From contig JADJQT010000001.1 of NCBI GenBank assembly GCA_016712595.1, positions 310,001 to 374,000 on the forward strand: DNA of 64,000 nt, given 5' to 3'. The translations under genes and the position numbers were made by a program. Below are positions 61,080-64,000 of this stretch, piece by piece. How positions within the stretch are numbered: position 1 is the stretch's first letter; every line of letters starts with the position of its first letter. The DNA comes from Rhodospirillales bacterium (GTDB lineage: Bacteria > Pseudomonadota > Alphaproteobacteria > Rhodospirillales > Defluviicoccaceae). Under the pieces are notes generated by a model that did not search any database, was not told the origin of the DNA, and worked only from the letters and a program-made list of their open reading frames with translations.

Positions 61080-61094
61080 TTAGAATTATTCTAA
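61080..61094. promoter_or_regulatory. Irr-type iron control element (ICE) upstream of the di-heme peroxidase gene
   Basis: TTAGAATTATTCTAA is a perfect palindrome with a 3-base centre and matches the TTAGAA-N3-TTCTAA consensus described for Irr in alphaproteobacteria. It lies about 70 bases before the start of the peroxidase gene, in an AT-rich patch. The same site is 350 bases from the start of the TIR gene, which makes regulation of that gene less likely. Confidence 0.7.
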
Positions 61095-61444
61095 AATAAC
61101 GCGTGTGGGGCGTAAAATCCAATCGGTAAAATCTTTTAACGCGACCTATTTTGCCGATGGACACGTTCGGCAACCGCACCGACCAGCGATCGGACGCAAG
61201 GCTGAGAAAAACGCCGGATAGCGAATAAGACCGCTTCCGTCGCGGCACGTCATGGCTCGCCAGAACGCGATTTTCAGCAGCAGATATGAGAAAAGCGGAC
61301 AATCTTTTCATGGAGAGCAGGCTTTAGCTTGGTCTTATCCTGTTAATCCGTGCACGCGACTTTGCTCAACAGACACAAAGATGTCGCGAGAGCGGAAGAG
61401 CCTTGATATCATCCTACAGAAATAACCCACTCAGGGAATGCCGC

Positions 61445-64000
61445 TTGGCGGTCAAGTTCGATGTCTTCTTCAGCTATGCGACGCGCGACCATCTGGCCGT
61501 GGAGGCGGCCGCACGCGCGCTGACCGACCGCGGATTTTCTGTGTTTCTCGACCGGTGGTATCTCGTCCCCGGTCAGCCATGGCCGCGGGCGCTGGAACAG
61601 ACTCTCGGAGCCTGCAGCGCCGTTGCGGTGTTTATCGGCGATGATGGTCTCGGACCCTGGCAGCAACGCGAGCGGGATCTCGCTCTCGACCGCCAGGGAC
61701 GCGAGCCCGGCTTTCCCGTCATTCCGGTTCTGCTCACCCACACGGACCCCGCGTTGGGGTTCCTTAAGCTGAACACATGGATCGACCTGACGTCGGGCGT
61801 CGCCGATGAGGACGCAATCGGTATTCTCGCCTCGGCCATTCTCTGCGAGCCGCCGGGCCCGCAAGCGCGTCAACGCAGCGAGGCGATCCGTGCCGCGATC
61901 TGCCCCTACCGCGGCCTCAGGCCGTTTCGCGAGGAAGACGAACCGTTCTTTTTCGGCCGTAGCGCCTTCACCGATGCGTTGACCACGGCGGCCGTCCGCC
62001 AGCCGTTTGTCGCCGTGATCGGCGCTTCGGGCAGCGGAAAATCCTCGGTGGTGCGGGCGGGTCTGATTCCTCGCCTGCGCAAAGGCGAGGGAGCACAGGT
62101 ATGGGACGCCCTGACCTTCGTGCCCGGCGATCGGCCGCTGATCAACCTTGCCGCCGCCCTGCTGCCGGCTCTTCAGGGCGACCTCAGTGAGGTCGACCGA
62201 CTCGCCGAGATCGGTCGCCTCGCAGCCCACCTTGCCGACGGCACGGTGGGCCTGCGGGACGTCCTCGCCCGGGTGCTGGCGAAACAGCCGGGCACGGATC
62301 GCCTGCTCTTATTCGTCGATCAGTGGGAGGAGCTTTACACGCTGTGTTCCGACGACGTCGTCCGGCGTGCGTTTATCGAGCATCTCCTGGGTGCAACGGC
62401 GACGGATGCGGTCCACGTCGTCCTGACCCTGCGCGGAGACTTCGTCGGTCACGCGCTCGCCAGCCGGGAGCTCTCTGACCGGTTGCAGGACGCGGTGGTC
62501 ACCGTCGGTCCGATGACCCGCGAAGAGCTGACGGAAACGATTACCCGGCCGGCGGAGCGTGTGGGGCTGGTCTTCGAAACAGGGCTCGTCGAAAGTATCC
62601 TCGACGATGTTGGCGACGAGCCTGGCAACTTGCCGCTGCTCGAGTTCCTGCTCGAAGGGTTGTGGGCGGAACGGCGAGGGAACGTCCTCTGTTATGACGC
62701 TTATCAGCGGCACGGGCGTGTCGCCGGCGCCATCGCTTACCGCGCCGAAGACGTGTTCGCGCGCACGTTAACCGAAGCCGAGCGCGAGGCCGCCCAACGC
62801 TTGTTGATCCGTATGGTACGCCCCGGCGATGGCATGGAAGATACGCGCCGCCGGGCGGCTTTGCCCGAATCCGACGCGGTCGTGAATGCAACGATCCGCA
62901 AACTGGCGGGAGAGCGCCTGGTCGTCACCGAAAGGAATTCGGGAACCGGCGAGGTCACGGTCGAACTGGCGCATGAAGCCCTGATCCGCGGCTGGCTCCG
63001 CCTGCGCGGCTGGGTCGATCAGGACCGCGAATTCCTGCGCACGCGCGAGCGGCTGGCCGCTCAGGCACGTTTGTGGGAGGCGGAAGGACGAAGCGTTGAC
63101 CGGCTCCTGCCACGCGGCCGCTGGTTGGTGGAGGGAGAGGACCTGCTTGCCAACCGACGCGCTGATCTGGAGCCGCTGCTCGTCACCTTTATCGAGGTCT
63201 CCGGCAAGGCAGCGCGCACCAACCAACGCCGGCGCCGGTGGGTGGTGCGCGGTGTTGTCGCGGCGATGGCGGTCATCACGATCATCGCCATCGCCGCCGG
63301 CCAAGCCGCCCACCGGCAACGGACGGAGGCCGAGCGCAATTTGGAGGTGGCGCAACGGGCGCAGTCGCGCGCGTTCGCGGCATTGGCCCAGTCCGAGCTG
63401 GAAATCGGATCGCCGGCGACGGCGCTGCGCGTGGCATTGGCGGCGGTCCCCGAGAACCTCGCCCATCCCGAGCGAGCCTACGTGCGCGAGGCGGAAGGAA
63501 CGATCGTGCATGGGCTCGGAGAACTGCGTGAGCGACGACGTTTTCAGCACGAAAAATTCGTCAGCTCCGTTGCGTTCAGTCCGGACGGGCGCACCCTCGC
63601 CACCGGGTCTTGGGACAAGGCGCGACTGTGGGATACGACGACCGGCAAGGAGATCGCCGCGCTGAGTGGCCACGAGAGCTTTGTGCTCTCGGTGGCGTTC
63701 AGTCCGGACGGGCGCACCCTTGCCACCGGCTCCTGGGACAATTCGGCGCGGTTATGGGACGTCGCGACGGGTAAAGAGACGCTGGTTCTCAATGGACACA
63801 CGAACTCGGTGCTCTCGGTGGCGTTCAGCCCCGACGGGCGCACGCTGGCGTCGGCCTCGTCGGACGGTACCGCCCGCCTATGGGATCTGGCGACGGGTGA
63901 GACCATCAAGACGCTCACCGGCCATACCGCGTCGGTCGCGTCCGTTGCCTTCAGTCCGGACGGAACGACCGTCGCCACCGCTTCCTTTGATGCGACAACG
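61445..64000 (+). CDS. TIR-STAND ATPase-WD40 protein, 3' end beyond the window
   Basis: 852 codons are visible and no stop is reached. From TTG 61445: TIR domain (about 1-130; KFDVFFSYATRDH, VFLDRWYLVPGQPW, with Glu76 in GPWQQRERDLAL at the position of the catalytic Glu of NAD-cleaving TIRs). The STAND ATPase (about 160-590) begins CPYRGLRPFREED, with Walker A GASGSGKSS at 193 and Walker B LLLFVDQWEEL (Asp292). A hydrophobic membrane-like segment follows (about 597-620), then a coiled linker and WD40 repeats from about residue 700. TTG 61445 has AGGGA seven bases upstream; TTG 61403 is possible. Such proteins are candidate immune sensors that oligomerise and consume NAD. Confidence 0.88.
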   Translation, partial: MAVKFDVFFSYATRDHLAVEAAARALTDRGFSVFLDRWYLVPGQPWPRALEQTLGACSAVAVFIGDDGLGPWQQRERDLALDRQGREPGFPVIPVLLTHTDPALGFLKLNTWIDLTSGVADEDAIGILASAILCEPPGPQARQRSEAIRAAICPYRGLRPFREEDEPFFFGRSAFTDALTTAAVRQPFVAVIGASGSGKSSVVRAGLIPRLRKGEGAQVWDALTFVPGDRPLINLAAALLPALQGDLSEVDRLAEIGRLAAHLADGTVGLRDVLARVLAKQPGTDRLLLFVDQWEELYTLCSDDVVRRAFIEHLLGATATDAVHVVLTLRGDFVGHALASRELSDRLQDAVVTVGPMTREELTETITRPAERVGLVFETGLVESILDDVGDEPGNLPLLEFLLEGLWAERRGNVLCYDAYQRHGRVAGAIAYRAEDVFARTLTEAEREAAQRLLIRMVRPGDGMEDTRRRAALPESDAVVNATIRKLAGERLVVTERNSGTGEVTVELAHEALIRGWLRLRGWVDQDREFLRTRERLAAQARLWEAEGRSVDRLLPRGRWLVEGEDLLANRRADLEPLLVTFIEVSGKAARTNQRRRRWVVRGVVAAMAVITIIAIAAGQAAHRQRTEAERNLEVAQRAQSRAFAALAQSELEIGSPATALRVALAAVPENLAHPERAYVREAEGTIVHGLGELRERRRFQHEKFVSSVAFSPDGRTLATGSWDKARLWDTTTGKEIAALSGHESFVLSVAFSPDGRTLATGSWDNSARLWDVATGKETLVLNGHTNSVLSVAFSPDGRTLASASSDGTARLWDLATGETIKTLTGHTASVASVAFSPDGTTVATASFDATT
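63550..64000 (+). repeat. Tandem WD40-coding repeats, period 123-126 bases
   Basis: The unit SVAFSPDGRTLA to ARLWD recurs, with TTCAG(T/C)CC(G/C)GACGG at 63575, 63698, 63824 and 63950. Spacing is 123, 126 and 126 bases (41-42 codons); the first blade lacks one codon. DNA identity between the first two units is high, including silent positions, which suggests recent amplification or conversion. More units probably follow outside the window. Confidence 0.9.

Noticed and set aside
61409..63673. Leftward open frames (273 and 301 codons) opposite the TIR gene
   Set aside because: Both are shadows of the TIR-STAND-WD40 gene, whose frame carries clear domain motifs.

Overview
The window is a GC-rich chromosomal segment of an alphaproteobacterium, most likely a member of the Rhodospirillales. 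This is inferred from gene order (argB, HAD hydrolase, dapD-dapE-truA; dnaB-alr-mla-radA-cvpA-purF-SDR), abundant GTG/TTG starts, a cytochrome peroxidase preceded by an Irr-type iron box, and several chemotaxis and cyclic-di-GMP proteins. A genus cannot be fixed from the sequence alone. I see no rRNA, tRNA or CRISPR array.

Layout. 1-1.2 kb: 3' part of a CCA-adding enzyme gene. 1.3-5.95 kb: an insertion-sequence graveyard. An IS6-family remnant and a shrunken IS3-family remnant are separated by an IS66-family element (1665-5178, 8-bp target duplication), which itself carries a complete IS1595-family element (3209-4406, 8-bp target duplication) inside tnpB. 6.1-9.35 kb: a signalling module that is AT-richer than the rest, with a FixL-like PAS-PAS histidine kinase, an Rcp1-like response regulator and a second receiver protein. 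9.5-19.2 kb: housekeeping genes (argB, dapD, dapE, truA) interleaved with an EAL protein, a HAD hydrolase, a decayed phosphodiesterase gene and a SHOCT protein. 19.3-25 kb: an unknown helical protein, two tandem AraC-type regulators, a DUF4157 metalloprotease-like protein, a YccF protein and a small secreted protein. 25.2-30.1 kb: an efeUOB iron-uptake operon with an extra imelysin gene, read from a Fur-like promoter far upstream. 30.5-36.5 kb: glgC, lrgAB, asd, a CitE-like lyase and a pyridoxal kinase. 36.6-41 kb: two chemoreceptors, the second with a C-terminal PilZ domain. 41-47.7 kb: small hypotheticals, a DASS/TrkA-C transporter, threonine aldolase, a lipid kinase and a cell-wall amidase. 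47.7-59.4 kb: leftward genes including a GGDEF/EAL protein, SDR, purF, cvpA, radA, mlaF, mlaE, alr and dnaB. 59.6-61 kb: a di-heme cytochrome c peroxidase-like gene with an Irr box. 61.4 kb to the end: the 5' part of a large TIR-STAND ATPase-WD40 gene that runs off the window.

How the genes work together. Iron is a recurring theme: efeUOB with a Fur-like site, a heme peroxidase with an Irr-like site, and a possible heme-PAS kinase. Cyclic-di-GMP turnover (two EAL proteins, one with an apparently intact GGDEF) sits near a PilZ chemoreceptor that could read the signal. Lysine and peptidoglycan precursor genes (asd, dapD, dapE, alr) are spread through the window. The most novel-looking locus is the terminal TIR-STAND-WD40 gene, a candidate NAD-consuming immune sensor with repeats that look recently amplified.
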